A DNA stretch of 64,000 bases from an uncultured Alphaproteobacteria bacterium (GCA_945957365.1 CAMFKI010000002.1:124001-188000), one strand, 5' to 3'; shown: positions 8,383 through 17,807, counted from the stretch's first letter. Made by a program: numbers and translations. Notes: generated from the letters alone by a model not told the origin.

Positions 8383-9872
8383 CAGAATCTCGGAATGTCC
8401 GCGAAGGGCAATTGCCCGGCCTTCACGTGCACGCGGCCGAGCTCGGCGCAGCGGTGCAGCGTGGGGAATACCTTGCCGGGGTTGAGCAGGCCCTTGCCGT
8501 CGAAGGCGCATTTGACGCGCATCTGCTGGGCGAGGTCGCCCTCGGTGAACATCTCCGGCATCAGGTCGCGCTTCTCGATGCCCACGCCGTGCTCGCCCGT
8601 CAGCACGCCGCCCACCTTCACGCAGAGGCGCAGGATGTCGGCGCCGAATTGTTCCGCGCGGTCGAGCTCGTCCGCATCATTGGCATCGAACAGGATCAAG
8701 GGATGCAGGTTGCCGTCGCCGGCATGGAAGACATTGGCGACGCGCAGGCGGTGCAGCCGCGACAGCTCCGCCATGCCCTGCAGCACCTCCGGCAGGCGCT
8801 TCCGCGGAATCGTGCCGTCCATGCAGATGTAGTCGGGCGAGATACGGCCCACGGCGGGGAAGGCCGCCTTGCGCCCGGCCCAGAACAGCAGGCGCTCCTC
8901 CTCCGACGTCGAAATGCGCAGCGTCGCGGCCTTGTTGGCCTGGGCGATCTCGGAGACGCGTTCGATAAGGTGGTCGACCTCGACCTGCGGCCCGTCGAGC
9001 TCGACGATCAGCAGCGCCTCGACGTCGAGCGGATAGTCGGCATGGACGAAATCCTCCGCCGCGTGGATGGCGGGGCGGTCCATCATCTCCATGCCGCCCG
9101 GAATGATGCCGGCCGAAATCACGTCGGCCACGCATTGCCCGGCATCCTCCGAGCTCGGGAAGCCCACCAGCACGGCGCGCGCCGTCTCCGGCTTCTGCAG
9201 GATGCGCACGGTCACTTCGGTGACGACGCCGAGCAGGCCTTCCGAGCCGGTCATCACGCCGAGCAGGTCATAGCCTTCGCTGTCCAGATGCTTGCCGCCG
9301 AGCCGGATCACCTCGCCCGTCACCAGCACCATCTCGATGCCCAGCACGTTGTTGGCGGTCAGCCCGTATTTGAGGCAGTGCACCCCGCCCGAATTCTCCG
9401 CCACGTTGCCGCCGATGGTGCAGGCGATCTGCGAGGAGGGGTCCGGCGCATAATAGAAGCCCCTGTGCTCCACCGCCCGGGTGATGGCGAGGTTGGTGAC
9501 GCCCGGCTGCACCACGGCGCAGCGGTTGGCATAATCGATGTCGAGCACCCGGTTGAACTTCGCCATGCCGAGGAGAATGCCATCGGCCAGCGGCAGCGCA
9601 CCGCCGGAGAGCGAGGTGCCGGCACCGCGCGGCACAACCTTGATGCCATTGTCATGGGCATATTTCAGCACTGCGGATACCTGTTCCGTGGTCTCCGGCA
9701 GCACCACGACCAGCGGCAACTGGCGATAGGCGGTGAGGCCGTCGGTCTCGAAGGCCCGCATCTCGACCGGGGCCTCGATCACCCCTTCGCCCGGCACGAT
9801 GGCCCGGAGCGCCGCGGCGATGGCCGCGCGGCGCCGGATCTTGTCCTCATCGGGGACGGGCATTGTGAGCAT
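8382..9872 (-). CDS. glcD: glycolate oxidase catalytic subunit GlcD
   Basis: FAD-linked oxidase that performs the 2-hydroxyacid dehydrogenation. 496 residues from ATG 9872 (an ATG three codons later is also possible). The FAD-binding domain shows VVPRGAGTSLSGGALP (about residues 75-90) and the PDPSSQIACTIGGNVAENSGG segment, read in two parts across residues 128-148. The C-terminal FAD-oxidase domain has NVFHAGDGNLHPLILFD and the GEHGVGIEK signature. It leads the leftward operon glcD-glcE-glcF, with one-base overlaps at both junctions. D-lactate is an alternative substrate in this family. Confidence 0.95.
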   Translation of the reverse strand: MLTMPVPDEDKIRRRAAIAAALRAIVPGEGVIEAPVEMRAFETDGLTAYRQLPLVVVLPETTEQVSAVLKYAHDNGIKVVPRGAGTSLSGGALPLADGILLGMAKFNRVLDIDYANRCAVVQPGVTNLAITRAVEHRGFYYAPDPSSQIACTIGGNVAENSGGVHCLKYGLTANNVLGIEMVLVTGEVIRLGGKHLDSEGYDLLGVMTGSEGLLGVVTEVTVRILQKPETARAVLVGFPSSEDAGQCVADVISAGIIPGGMEMMDRPAIHAAEDFVHADYPLDVEALLIVELDGPQVEVDHLIERVSEIAQANKAATLRISTSEEERLLFWAGRKAAFPAVGRISPDYICMDGTIPRKRLPEVLQGMAELSRLHRLRVANVFHAGDGNLHPLILFDANDADELDRAEQFGADILRLCVKVGGVLTGEHGVGIEKRDLMPEMFTEGDLAQQMRVKCAFDGKGLLNPGKVFPTLHRCAELGRVHVKAGQLPFADIPRF

Positions 9873-10074
9873 GGGTGGTCTCTTCGCAGTCTGAAGCCTC
9901 GGCAAGGGCGGAGTTAAGCCACGTCCGATCCGCAATGCAACGAAAGATCAGCACCGTTGCCCCAATCGGAACGCCGGGCTGAAACGGCGTGGGCACGGGT
10001 CGCCATGCGTGGGAGAGCCTTGCAGGCCGGCACGCGGGCTGGCAAAATCCTTCCCCGCACAACCCCGAGGTTTC
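9873..10074. promoter_or_regulatory. divergent promoter region glcDEF / lutABC
   Basis: About 200 bp between two outward-facing operons. It must contain both promoters. No -35/-10 pair with good spacing and no convincing operator could be picked by eye, and no regulator gene lies next to it. Confidence 0.5.
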
Positions 10075-10839
10075 ATGCCTGAATCATCCCCGCGCGTCGG
10101 CCTGTTCGTCACCTGCCTCGTCGACATGTTCCGTCCCTCCGTCGGCTTTGCCGCCGTGAAGCTGCTGGAAGATGCCGGCTGCACCGTCGAGGTGCCGGAG
10201 GCCCAGACCTGCTGCGGCCAGCCCGCCTACAACTCCGGCGACCAGGCGGACGCCCGCGCCATCGCCTGCAACGTCATCGCCGCATTCCGGGGCTATGACT
10301 ATGTGGTGGTTCCTTCCGGCTCCTGCGGCGGCATGATCGTGAAGCACTATCCGGAATTCTTCGAGCCCGGCACGACCGAGCATGACGAGGCCCTCGACCT
10401 CGCCCGCCGCACCCATGAGCTCACCTCCTTCCTCACCCGCGTCATGAAGGTGGAGAAGGTCGAGGCCCAGTTCCCGGCGCGCGCCACCTACCATGACTCC
10501 TGCTCCGGACTGCGCGAGCTCGGCATCCGCAACGAGCCGCGCAAGCTGCTCGCCTCGGTGGCGGGGGTTTCGCTCCGCGAGATGACCGATGCCGAGGTGT
10601 GCTGCGGCTTCGGCGGCACCTTCTGCGTCAAGTATCCCGGCATTTCCGACAAGATGCTGGAGAAGAAGCTGCACCACATCGAGGCCACGGGCGCCGACAC
10701 GCTGATCGCAGGCGACCTCGGCTGCCTCATGAACATGGCCGGCAAGCTGAAGCGCATGGGCTCGCCCATCAAGGTTCGGCACGTGGCGGAAGTGCTGGCC
10801 GGGGATCATGCAACGCCCCCCATCGCGGAGGCCAAGTGA
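10075..10839 (+). CDS. lutA: lactate utilization protein LutA (CCG-domain Fe-S protein)
   Basis: First subunit of the LutABC L-lactate oxidation complex (also called LldE). 254 residues from ATG 10075; the upstream in-frame start at 10009 lacks support. Two cysteine-rich CCG domains are visible: CLVDMFRPS with EAQTCCGQPAYNSGD in the first half, and YHDSCSGLRELGI with AEVCCGFGGTFCVKYP in the second. These are heterodisulfide-reductase-type cluster-binding domains. The stop overlaps the lutB start by one base (TGATG). The genes opposite encode the analogous glycolate oxidase. Confidence 0.94.
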   Translation: MPESSPRVGLFVTCLVDMFRPSVGFAAVKLLEDAGCTVEVPEAQTCCGQPAYNSGDQADARAIACNVIAAFRGYDYVVVPSGSCGGMIVKHYPEFFEPGTTEHDEALDLARRTHELTSFLTRVMKVEKVEAQFPARATYHDSCSGLRELGIRNEPRKLLASVAGVSLREMTDAEVCCGFGGTFCVKYPGISDKMLEKKLHHIEATGADTLIAGDLGCLMNMAGKLKRMGSPIKVRHVAEVLAGDHATPPIAEAK

Positions 10840-12254
10840 TGGATCTCGGTGCCGCCAACTTCAAGGACAATGTCGGCAAGGCGCTGGCCGACGACAAGCT
10901 GCAGTTCGCCATGACCGAGACGGGCCCGCGCTTCATCGCCAAGCGGACGAAGGCTCGCGAGGCGCTGCCCGAGTTCGACCAGCTGCGCGACCAGGCGCGC
11001 GACATCAAGGACCACGTGCTCGACCACCTCGACATCTACCTCGAAAAATACGAGGCCAAGGTGAAGGAGACGGGCGGCCACGTGCACTGGGCGGAAACGC
11101 CGGATGACGCCCGCGCCGCGGTGCTGGCGATCTGCCGCAAGGCCAATGCGAAGATGGTGACCAAGGGCAAGTCGATGATCTCGGAGGAGATCGACCTGAA
11201 CCAGCACCTCGCCGAGAATGGCATCGTGCCCGTCGAGACCGACCTCGGGGAATACATCATCCAGCTGAGGAACGAGCGGCCCTCGCACATCATCGCCCCC
11301 GCCGTGCACCTGACGCGCGACCAGGTGGAGGCCGATTTCCGCCGCGTCCACACCCACCTCGACCCGAAGCGCGACCTGACCGAAATCCCCGCGCTGGTGG
11401 AAGAAGCTCGCGCCGTGCTGCGGCAGAAATACCTGGCTGCGGACGTCGGCATCACCGGCGCCAATTTCTTGATCGCCGAAACCGGCACCTCGATCATCGT
11501 CACCAACGAGGGCAATGGCGACCTCACCCAGACACTGCCGAAGGTCCACATCGTGCTGGCCTCGATCGAGAAGCTGGTGCCCACGCTGGAGGATGCGACC
11601 ACCATCCTGCGCGTGCTGGCGCGCTCCGCCACCGGGCAGGACTTCTCCAACTACACCACCTTCTCGACCGGCGGCCGCCGCCCGGGCGACCCCGATGGTC
11701 CCGTCGAATACCACGTCATCCTGCTCGACAACGGCCGCGCCAACGTGCTCGGCACCGAGTTCCAGGACATGCTCCGCTGCATCCGCTGCGGCGCCTGCCT
11801 CAACCACTGCCCGGTCTACAATTCCGTCGGCGGCCACGCCTATGGCTGGGTCTATCCCGGCCCCATCGGTTCTGTCGTCACCCCCGCCCTGATCGGCATC
11901 GAGAACGCCCGGCACCTTCCCAACGCCTCGACCTTCTGCGGCCGCTGCGAGGAAGTCTGTCCGATGCGCATCCCGATCCCCAAGATGCTGCGGCACTGGC
12001 GCGAGAAGGAATTCGAGCGCCACCTGCAGCCCACGAGCCAGCGCTGGGGCCTCGGCCTCTGGGCGTGGATGGCGAAGCGCCCGAAGCTCTATCGCAGGGC
12101 GACGGCGCTCGCGGCGCGCGTGCTGGCCAACCAGGCCCACGGCAAGGGCCGCCTCAGGAAGGTGCCGCTCGCCTCGGGCTGGACGGAATTCCGCGACTTG
12201 CCTGCCCCGCAGGGCAAGACCTTCCACCAGCTGTGGAAGGAGCGCCGCCCATGA
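10839..12254 (+). CDS. lutB: lactate utilization iron-sulfur protein LutB
   Basis: 471 residues. The N-terminal two thirds is the LUD domain, with the conserved ITGANFLIAETGTSIIVTNEG stretch (about residues 201-221). Two 4Fe-4S motifs follow: CIRCGACLNHCPVY (about 313-326) and CGRCEEVCPMRIPIP (about 367-381). It passes electrons from lactate to the membrane quinone pool together with LutA and LutC. The start ATG 10839 overlaps the lutA stop; the much longer open frame upstream is a shadow of lutA. lutC overlaps its stop by 4 bp. Confidence 0.95.
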   Translation: MDLGAANFKDNVGKALADDKLQFAMTETGPRFIAKRTKAREALPEFDQLRDQARDIKDHVLDHLDIYLEKYEAKVKETGGHVHWAETPDDARAAVLAICRKANAKMVTKGKSMISEEIDLNQHLAENGIVPVETDLGEYIIQLRNERPSHIIAPAVHLTRDQVEADFRRVHTHLDPKRDLTEIPALVEEARAVLRQKYLAADVGITGANFLIAETGTSIIVTNEGNGDLTQTLPKVHIVLASIEKLVPTLEDATTILRVLARSATGQDFSNYTTFSTGGRRPGDPDGPVEYHVILLDNGRANVLGTEFQDMLRCIRCGACLNHCPVYNSVGGHAYGWVYPGPIGSVVTPALIGIENARHLPNASTFCGRCEEVCPMRIPIPKMLRHWREKEFERHLQPTSQRWGLGLWAWMAKRPKLYRRATALAARVLANQAHGKGRLRKVPLASGWTEFRDLPAPQGKTFHQLWKERRP

Positions 12255-12919
12255 GCGCGCGTGATGCGATCATGGCCCGCGTGCGCGCCAAGCTGCCCAA
12301 GGGCCCCGAAGGCTCGCGCCGCGAGGCGGTGGAGCGGCACATCTCCCAGCACCAGCAGAACCTGATCCCGGAGCGCGGGCAGGGCGACATCGAGCACCGC
12401 ATCCGCGTCTTCACCGAGATGATGCTGGCCGTCGGCGGCACGGTGGAGATCGTCGACGACGTGAACGACGTGCCGCATGCCGTCTCGGTCTATCTGCGCG
12501 ACGGCAACCTGCCGGCCATCGTGCGCCGCGGCACCGACCCGCTGCTGGCGAGACTCCCTTGGCATCGCGGCGGCACGCTCGACGTGCTGGAGGGGCCGGC
12601 GGTCGACGCCGACCGCGCCTCGGTGTCGCATGCCTTCGCCGGCGTAGCCGAGTCCGGCACCATCGTGCAGGTTTCGGGGCCGGAAAACCCGACCACGCTC
12701 AACTTCCTGCCGGAAGCCCATATCGTGGTGCTCGAATCTTCTGCCCTTTTTGCCAGCTATGAAGAGGCGTGGACGAAGTTGCGCAATCTCATGGGCGAGG
12801 GCAACATGCCGCGCACGGTGAACATGATCTCGGGCCCCTCCCGCACCGCCGACATCGAGCAAACCATCGTGAGGCCCGCCCATGGCCCGAAGAACATGCA
12901 CGTCATCATCGTTCGCTAG
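12251..12919 (+). CDS. lutC: lactate utilization protein LutC
   Basis: 222 residues, a stand-alone LUD-domain protein, third gene of lutABC. ATG 12251 overlaps the lutB stop by 4 bp (ATGA). Typical parts are SHAFAGVAESGTIV and the C-terminal RTADIEQTIVRPAHGPKNMH, close to the family ending R-T-A-D-I-E with H-GP. Function in the complex is not resolved to a reaction. The following gene starts inside its last codons. Confidence 0.93.
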   Translation: MSARDAIMARVRAKLPKGPEGSRREAVERHISQHQQNLIPERGQGDIEHRIRVFTEMMLAVGGTVEIVDDVNDVPHAVSVYLRDGNLPAIVRRGTDPLLARLPWHRGGTLDVLEGPAVDADRASVSHAFAGVAESGTIVQVSGPENPTTLNFLPEAHIVVLESSALFASYEEAWTKLRNLMGEGNMPRTVNMISGPSRTADIEQTIVRPAHGPKNMHVIIVR

Positions 12920-13400
12920 CCTGCTCGTCCTCCTGATCTCGTCGGGCGCAGCCCTCGCCTGCGCCGATGACGAGGCGACGCTGTTCTCCTGCCTCGCCAC
13001 CGACGGCGCCCACACCATCGAACTCTGCGCCGTGAGGGACGATGCGGCAGGCGGCTTCCAGTCGCTGCAATACCGCTATGGCACGGCGGAGAAGACCGAA
13101 CTGGTCTATCCCGAGAACCGCGACCAAGGCAGGGCCGCCATGTCGTTTGCCCATGCCTTCGATGGCAGCAGCTATGTCTGGTCGCTGCGCTTCGGCAATG
13201 ACGGCTACACCTACCGCCTCTTCGGCATGGGCGAGGACGCCGGCGTCGAGGTCTGGCGCAAGAAGAAGCGGCTGGCGCAGGTGATGTGCGGCGAGCGGCC
13301 CTATGCCGTCGCCGCCGACATCCGCAGGGCGGCGGGCTGCGATCTCAACAACCCCTTCGGCGCTGCGGGCTGCGGCGACGTTCCCCCGCAACGCAAGTGA
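12882..13400 (+). CDS. secreted cysteine-containing protein of unknown function, 172 aa
   Basis: The N-terminus MARRTCTSSSFASLLVLLIS plus AALA is a Sec signal peptide with probable cleavage after ALA (about residue 26). The mature part has six cysteines, enough for three disulfides, and aromatic beta-type stretches such as YVWSLRFGNDGYTYRLFG, so it is probably a periplasmic all-beta protein. The start overlaps the 3' end of lutC by 38 bp, so it is likely translated from the lut transcript. No family could be named. A relation to lactate oxidation is suggested only by position. Confidence 0.75.
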   Translation: MARRTCTSSSFASLLVLLISSGAALACADDEATLFSCLATDGAHTIELCAVRDDAAGGFQSLQYRYGTAEKTELVYPENRDQGRAAMSFAHAFDGSSYVWSLRFGNDGYTYRLFGMGEDAGVEVWRKKKRLAQVMCGERPYAVAADIRRAAGCDLNNPFGAAGCGDVPPQRK

Positions 13401-13467
13401 GCTTTTGACTCGCGCCGGATTCACCGGCATTTTGCCCCACCGACACAAAATGGGATGGGGACGTCAG

Positions 13468-14313
13468 ATGAAGCTGGTGCGTTACGGTGCGAAGGGCAGG
13501 GAGAAGCCGGGCCTCATTGACAAGGAGGGCCGCCTGCGTGACCTCTCCGCAGTGATCCCCGACATCACCGGCGAGACGATCGCCCCGAGGAGCCTCGCCC
13601 GCCTGAAGAAGATCAAGCCGGAATCGCTGCCCCTCGTGCGCGGCAAGCCGCGCATCGGCGCCTGCGTCGCCAACCCGCAGAAGTTCATCGCCATCGGCCT
13701 CAACTATTCCGACCACGCCGCCGAGTCAGGACTCCAGGTGCCGAAGGAGCCCGTGGTCTTCACCAAGCAGGTGAGCTGCCTTTCGGGCCCCTTCGACGAC
13801 GTGACGCTGCCGCCCAAGTCCAAGAAGTCGGACTGGGAGGTGGAACTGGGCGTCATCATCGGCACCAGGGCCAAGAACATCAAGAAGGCCGACGCGCTGA
13901 AATACGTCGCCGGCTACTGCACCATCAACGACCTCTCCGAGCGCGAATTCCAGGCCGAGCGCTCCGGCCAGTGGACCAAGGGCAAGTCCTACGACACCTT
14001 CGGCCCCGTGGGCCCCTGGCTCGTCACGGCGGACGAGGTCAAGGACCCGCAGAAGCTGCACATGTGGCTCGATCTCAACGGCAAGCGCGTGCAGGACGGC
14101 TCGACCTCCACCATGGTCTTCGGCGTCGCGCACATCGTCGCCTATCTCTCGGAGTTCTTCACCCTGATGCCGGGTGACATCATCACCACCGGCACGCCGC
14201 CAGGCGTCGGCATGGGCATGAAGCCCCAGCGATTCCTGAAGCCGGGCGATACCATGCGCCTCGGCATCGAGGGCCTCGGCGAGCAGGGCCAGAAGGTGGT
14301 CCGGGACAAATAA
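13468..14313 (+). CDS. fumarylacetoacetate hydrolase-family enzyme
   Basis: 281 residues from ATG 13468, with GATGGGGA about 7 nt upstream; upstream starts in the same frame overlap the preceding gene. The FAH fold is shown by IGLNYSDHAAESG, the metal-binding DWEVELGVIIG (two Glu), TINDLSEREFQ (Asp) and the substrate loop TTGTPPGVGMGM. Members cleave or decarboxylate 2-oxo acids, for example acylpyruvates, fumarylpyruvate or oxaloacetate, and some are annotated as ureidoglycolate lyase; the exact substrate cannot be read from sequence. It is probably independently expressed. Confidence 0.88.
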   Translation: MKLVRYGAKGREKPGLIDKEGRLRDLSAVIPDITGETIAPRSLARLKKIKPESLPLVRGKPRIGACVANPQKFIAIGLNYSDHAAESGLQVPKEPVVFTKQVSCLSGPFDDVTLPPKSKKSDWEVELGVIIGTRAKNIKKADALKYVAGYCTINDLSEREFQAERSGQWTKGKSYDTFGPVGPWLVTADEVKDPQKLHMWLDLNGKRVQDGSTSTMVFGVAHIVAYLSEFFTLMPGDIITTGTPPGVGMGMKPQRFLKPGDTMRLGIEGLGEQGQKVVRDK

Positions 14314-14344
14314 TACCTGTCAGCGGCATCGTCTCACCTCATTT

Positions 14345-14420
14345 CGTCATCCCGGCGAAAGCCGGGACCCAGCTTCCTTTGGGCCAGCAAAGCTGGGCCC
14401 CGGCTTTCGCCGGGGTGACG
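14345..14420. repeat. dispersed palindromic intergenic repeat, copy 1
   Basis: A 76-bp element built as two nested palindromes, outer CGTCATCCCGGCGAAAGCCG mirrored by CGGCTTTCGCCGGGGTGACG, with CCCAGCTT / AAGCTGGG inside. The same design recurs at 19519-19600. Elements of this kind are common between genes in alphaproteobacteria. It lies between the FAH-family gene and the hisS promoter. Confidence 0.85.
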
Positions 14421-14432
14421 GGTTTTGCGTGG

Positions 14433-14461
14433 TTGCCCCCCGTCCCCCGTTCCTCTAGATA
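14433..14461 (+). promoter_or_regulatory. promoter of hisS-hisZ-hisG
   Basis: TTGCCC (14433-14438), 17-bp spacer, TAGATA (14456-14461). Transcription would start near 14468, inside the dyad at 14461-14482, leaving a leader of only about 20 nt. Confidence 0.5.
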
Positions 14462-14482
14462 ACCCGGCATTCAAGCCGGGTT
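14461..14482. promoter_or_regulatory. perfect dyad between the hisS -10 and start codon
   Basis: Arms AACCCGGC and GCCGGGTT with a 6-bp centre, ending 6 bp before ATG 14489. It overlaps the expected transcription start, so it could be an operator; as RNA it would hide the start region. No Shine-Dalgarno sequence is visible between it and the ATG. Confidence 0.45.
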
Positions 14483-14488
14483 GCCCAC

Positions 14489-15982
14489 ATGACCAAAGAA
14501 AACCGCCCGAAGGCGCGCGTCGCCAAGGGGTTCCGTGACATTGCCGCCGACGAGATCCGCGGCACCCGCCAGATGCTGGCGAAGATCCAGGAGGTCTACG
14601 AGGCCTATGGCTTCGAGCCGGTGGAGCAGCCCTTCATCGAATACACCGACGCGCTCGGCAAGTTCCTGCCCGACCAGGACCGGCCCAATGCCGGCGTCTT
14701 CTCCTTCCAGGACGATGACGAGCAGTGGCTGTCGCTCCGCTATGACCTGACGGCCCCGCTCGCCCGCTACGTGGCCGAGAACAATCAGAAGCTCCCCACC
14801 CCCTATCGCAGCTACCGCCAGGGCTGGGTGTTCAGGAACGAGAAGCCGGGCCCGGGCCGCTTCCGCCAGTTCATGCAGTTCGACGCCGACACCGTGGGCT
14901 CCGCCTCGCCGGTCGCCGATGCCGAGGTCTGCATGATGGCGGCGGATACGATGGAGGCGCTGGGCATCCAGCGCGGCCAGTACGTCATGAAGTTCAACAA
15001 TCGAAAGCTGCTAGACGGGCTCCTCGATTCTATTGGGCTGATCGGAGAAGAGAGTGCCGGGCGGCGTTTGATCGTTCTTCGAGCGCTGGATAAGTTCGAC
15101 CGGTTTGGCTTCTCCGGCGTCGAAAAACTTCTGGGAGAAGGTCGCGAAGACGAAAGTGGCGACTTCACGAAGGGAGCGGGGCTCCCGCAGCGAGCCATCG
15201 ATTCGATAAGACGACTTCTAATCAGAATCGACTTTGGCGGCTCGCTTGAGAGCAGCAACGAGGAAATGCTGTCACAATTCGAGCAGCTTGACTTCGCTGT
15301 AAACGAAACTTTTGCAGCGGGGATTAAAGAGCTCCGTGCCATGAGCGAATTGTTCGCATCCGCTGGTTACGGCCCTGACAGAATTCGTTTCGATACGACC
15401 ATCGTGCGCGGCCTCGAATATTACACCGGACCCGTCTTCGAATGCGAACTCCTGATGGAGACGAAGGACGAGGACGGCCGCACCGTGCGCTTCGGTTCGG
15501 TCGGCGGCGGCGGGCGCTATGACGATCTCGTGGCGCGCTTCACCGGCCAGCAGGTTCCGGCCACCGGCTTCTCGATCGGCGTGTCGCGCCTTTACTCGGC
15601 GCTGAAGCTCGCAGGACTGGCGCAGGAGGCGGCAACACTCGCCCCCGTGGTCGTGCTCGTCATGGACAAGGACCGCCAGGGCGACTACTGGCGCATGGTG
15701 CAGCAGCTCCGCGCCAGCGGCGTGCGCGCCGAGATGTATGCCGGCACCGCCGGCATGAAGGCGCAGATGAAATATGCCGACAAGCGCGGCGCCCCCCTCG
15801 TCGTCATCCAGGGCGGTGACGAGAAGGCGAAGGGCGAGGTGCAGGTGAAGGACCTGCGCCTCGGCTCCGAGCTCGCCAGCAACATCGCGTCACGCGAGGA
15901 ATATGCGTCCCAGCGCCTCGCCCAGTTCTCGGTGGCGGAAGCCGATCTCGTGTCCGCGGTGAAGAAGGCGCTCGCACAGTAA
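14489..15982 (+). CDS. hisS: histidyl-tRNA synthetase, divergent alphaproteobacterial type
   Basis: 497-residue class II synthetase that charges tRNA-His. Motif 2 reads [14 protein letters not shown] (residues 115-128) where ordinary bacterial HisRS has a RxERPQxGRYRQF-type loop; this change fits an enzyme that does not read G-1, matching the tRNA at 4761. The HisA motif is RGLEYYTG (307-314), and [11 protein letters not shown] (about 337-347) is motif 3-proximal. Bases about 14999-15400 (residues 171-304, the insertion region) have clearly lower GC and different codons than either side. hisZ overlaps the stop by one base. Promoter and dyad lie immediately upstream. Confidence 0.95.
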   Translation: MTKENRPKARVAKGFRDIAADEIRGTRQMLAKIQEVYEAYGFEPVEQPFIEYTDALGKFLPDQDRPNAGVFSFQDDDEQWLSLRYDLTAPLARYVAENNQKLPTPYRSYRQGWVFRNEKPGPGRFRQFMQFDADTVGSASPVADAEVCMMAADTMEALGIQRGQYVMKFNNRKLLDGLLDSIGLIGEESAGRRLIVLRALDKFDRFGFSGVEKLLGEGREDESGDFTKGAGLPQRAIDSIRRLLIRIDFGGSLESSNEEMLSQFEQLDFAVNETFAAGIKELRAMSELFASAGYGPDRIRFDTTIVRGLEYYTGPVFECELLMETKDEDGRTVRFGSVGGGGRYDDLVARFTGQQVPATGFSIGVSRLYSALKLAGLAQEAATLAPVVVLVMDKDRQGDYWRMVQQLRASGVRAEMYAGTAGMKAQMKYADKRGAPLVVIQGGDEKAKGEVQVKDLRLGSELASNIASREEYASQRLAQFSVAEADLVSAVKKALAQ

Positions 15983-17121
15983 TGGCCGGGAAGTCGAGTG
16001 CGGAACGCTCCGCGCTGGAGCACCAGAACGCCGCCCTGATGGCGGTGTTCGAGCGCGCCGGTTTCGACCATATCGCGCCCGACATCGTCCAGCCCGCCGA
16101 CATCTTCCTCGAGCGCTCGGGCGAGGACATCCGTGCACGGACTTTCGTGTTCACCGATCCGTCGGGGGCGGAGATGTGCCTTAGGCCCGATCTCACCGTG
16201 CCCGCCTGCCGCTATCACCTGAGCCATGCGCCAGATCCCGCGGCCGAGCGCCGCTACTGCTACCTGGGCCCCGCCTTCCGCTTCCCCGACGAACTGCTGA
16301 GCCCGCAGGAATTCACCCAGGCCGGCCTCGAATGGTTCGGCGCGCCCGAGCCCATCGCGGCGGAAGCGCGCGTCCTCAAGCTCACCATCTCGGCGCTCGA
16401 GGCCGCAGGGCTGTCGCGCTATCGCGTCAGCTTCGGCGACCTCGGCCTGTTCTCCGCATTGCTGGAAGACACCGAAATGCCGGCGCGCTGGCGGCAGCGC
16501 CTGCGCCATCATTTCTGGCGTCCCCATGCCTTCCGCGAATTGCTCGACAGCTTCTGCGCCGGCCGCGGTGCGAAGCGCACCTCGGTCTCCGCGCTCGTCG
16601 ACCGCGTGGCCACCGGCGATGCGCTCGCCGTCGTCGAGGCCGAGATCGAGGCCCGCAAGCTGCCGCTGGTCGGCGGCCGCGAATTGCCCGAGATCGCGGC
16701 GCGGCTTGCCAACAAGGCGGCCGACCGGCTGGAGACGCCGCTCGCGCGGGCGAAAGCCGATACGCTCAATGCCTATCTTGCCATCGCCGGCGAAGCCTCC
16801 TCTATCGATGCGCAGTTCGCGGCGATCAACGGCGGCCCGCGGTTCAAGGGTGCGCGTGACGACTACGCCAAGCGCCTGTTCGAGATGGAGGAGCTGGGCC
16901 TCAATCCGCGCCGCTTCCACTTCGCCGCGGGCTTCGGGCGCGAGCTCGAATACTACACCGGCTTCACCTTCCAGATCGAGGCGGACACGCCCCATGGCGC
17001 GATCGCAGTGGCCGGCGGCGGGCGCTATGACAACCTGCTCTCCGACATGGGCTCGGCCGAGCGCGTGCCCGCCGTGGGCTGCGCCATCCACACCGACCGG
17101 CTGAAGGCGGTGCTGGCATGA
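15982..17121 (+). CDS. hisZ: ATP phosphoribosyltransferase regulatory subunit HisZ
   Basis: 379-residue HisRS paralogue without tRNA-charging activity that forms the hetero-octameric ATP phosphoribosyltransferase with short HisG and gives it histidine feedback control. The class II core is recognisable ([17 protein letters not shown], about residues 63-79; [13 protein letters not shown], about 318-330; [14 protein letters not shown] near the C-terminus), but the motif-2 loop [18 protein letters not shown] is that of HisZ. ATG 15982 shares one base with the hisS stop, and hisG overlaps its end by 4 bp. Confidence 0.93.
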   Translation: MAGKSSAERSALEHQNAALMAVFERAGFDHIAPDIVQPADIFLERSGEDIRARTFVFTDPSGAEMCLRPDLTVPACRYHLSHAPDPAAERRYCYLGPAFRFPDELLSPQEFTQAGLEWFGAPEPIAAEARVLKLTISALEAAGLSRYRVSFGDLGLFSALLEDTEMPARWRQRLRHHFWRPHAFRELLDSFCAGRGAKRTSVSALVDRVATGDALAVVEAEIEARKLPLVGGRELPEIAARLANKAADRLETPLARAKADTLNAYLAIAGEASSIDAQFAAINGGPRFKGARDDYAKRLFEMEELGLNPRRFHFAAGFGRELEYYTGFTFQIEADTPHGAIAVAGGGRYDNLLSDMGSAERVPAVGCAIHTDRLKAVLA

Positions 17122-17807
17122 GCGTCATCACCCTCGCCATTCCGTCCAAGGGCCGCCTGATGGAGGCGACGGCGGAGCTGCTGGCCAAGGCCGGCTTCAC
17201 CATCGACCGGCTGGGCGCCGACCGTGGCTATCGCGGGGTTCTGCGCGGGCTCGACGGCGTCGAGATCGCCTTCCTGTCGGCCTCCGAGATCGCCCAGAAC
17301 CTGCGCGATGGCAAGGTGGACTTGGGGGTAACCGGCCAGGACCTTCTCACCGAGAAGATCCCGCCCGACGACAAGGCCGTGCAGCTGCTCGTCCGCCTCG
17401 GCTTCGGCCCGGCCGACGTGGTCGTCGCGGTGCCGGACTGCTGGCTCGACGTCGCCACCATGGCGGACCTCGACGAGATCGCCGAGAGCTTCTACGAGCG
17501 CCATAGCCGCCGCCTGCGGGTCGCCACCAAGTACCACAACCTCACCCGCCGCTTCTTCGCCGGGAAGGGTGTCACCGGCTACCGCATCGTCGAGAGCCTC
17601 GGCGCCACCGAGGGGGCGCCGGCAGCGGGCATTGCCGAGATCATCGTCGACATCACCACCACGGGCTCGACGCTGGCCGCCAATGCCTTGAAAATCCTCG
17701 ATGATGGCGTGATCCTCAAGTCCTGCGCGGTGCTCGCGGGCCGGGTGGAAAGTCTCGCGGACGCACGGGCGGCGCGTCTGGTGGCGGTGCTCTCCGCCAT
17801 CACTTGA
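17118..17807 (+). CDS. hisG: ATP phosphoribosyltransferase catalytic subunit, short form HisG
   Basis: First enzyme of histidine biosynthesis, joining ATP and PRPP. 229 residues, i.e. the short form lacking the C-terminal regulatory domain, consistent with hisZ directly upstream. Visible motifs are LAIPSKGRL at the start, [11 protein letters not shown] (about residues 68-78), [10 protein letters not shown], and the PRPP-binding [16 protein letters not shown] (about 174-189). ATG 17118 overlaps the hisZ stop by 4 bp (ATGA). The linkage of HisRS, HisZ and HisG in one operon ties histidine synthesis to its use. Confidence 0.96.
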   Translation: MSVITLAIPSKGRLMEATAELLAKAGFTIDRLGADRGYRGVLRGLDGVEIAFLSASEIAQNLRDGKVDLGVTGQDLLTEKIPPDDKAVQLLVRLGFGPADVVVAVPDCWLDVATMADLDEIAESFYERHSRRLRVATKYHNLTRRFFAGKGVTGYRIVESLGATEGAPAAGIAEIIVDITTTGSTLAANALKILDDGVILKSCAVLAGRVESLADARAARLVAVLSAIT

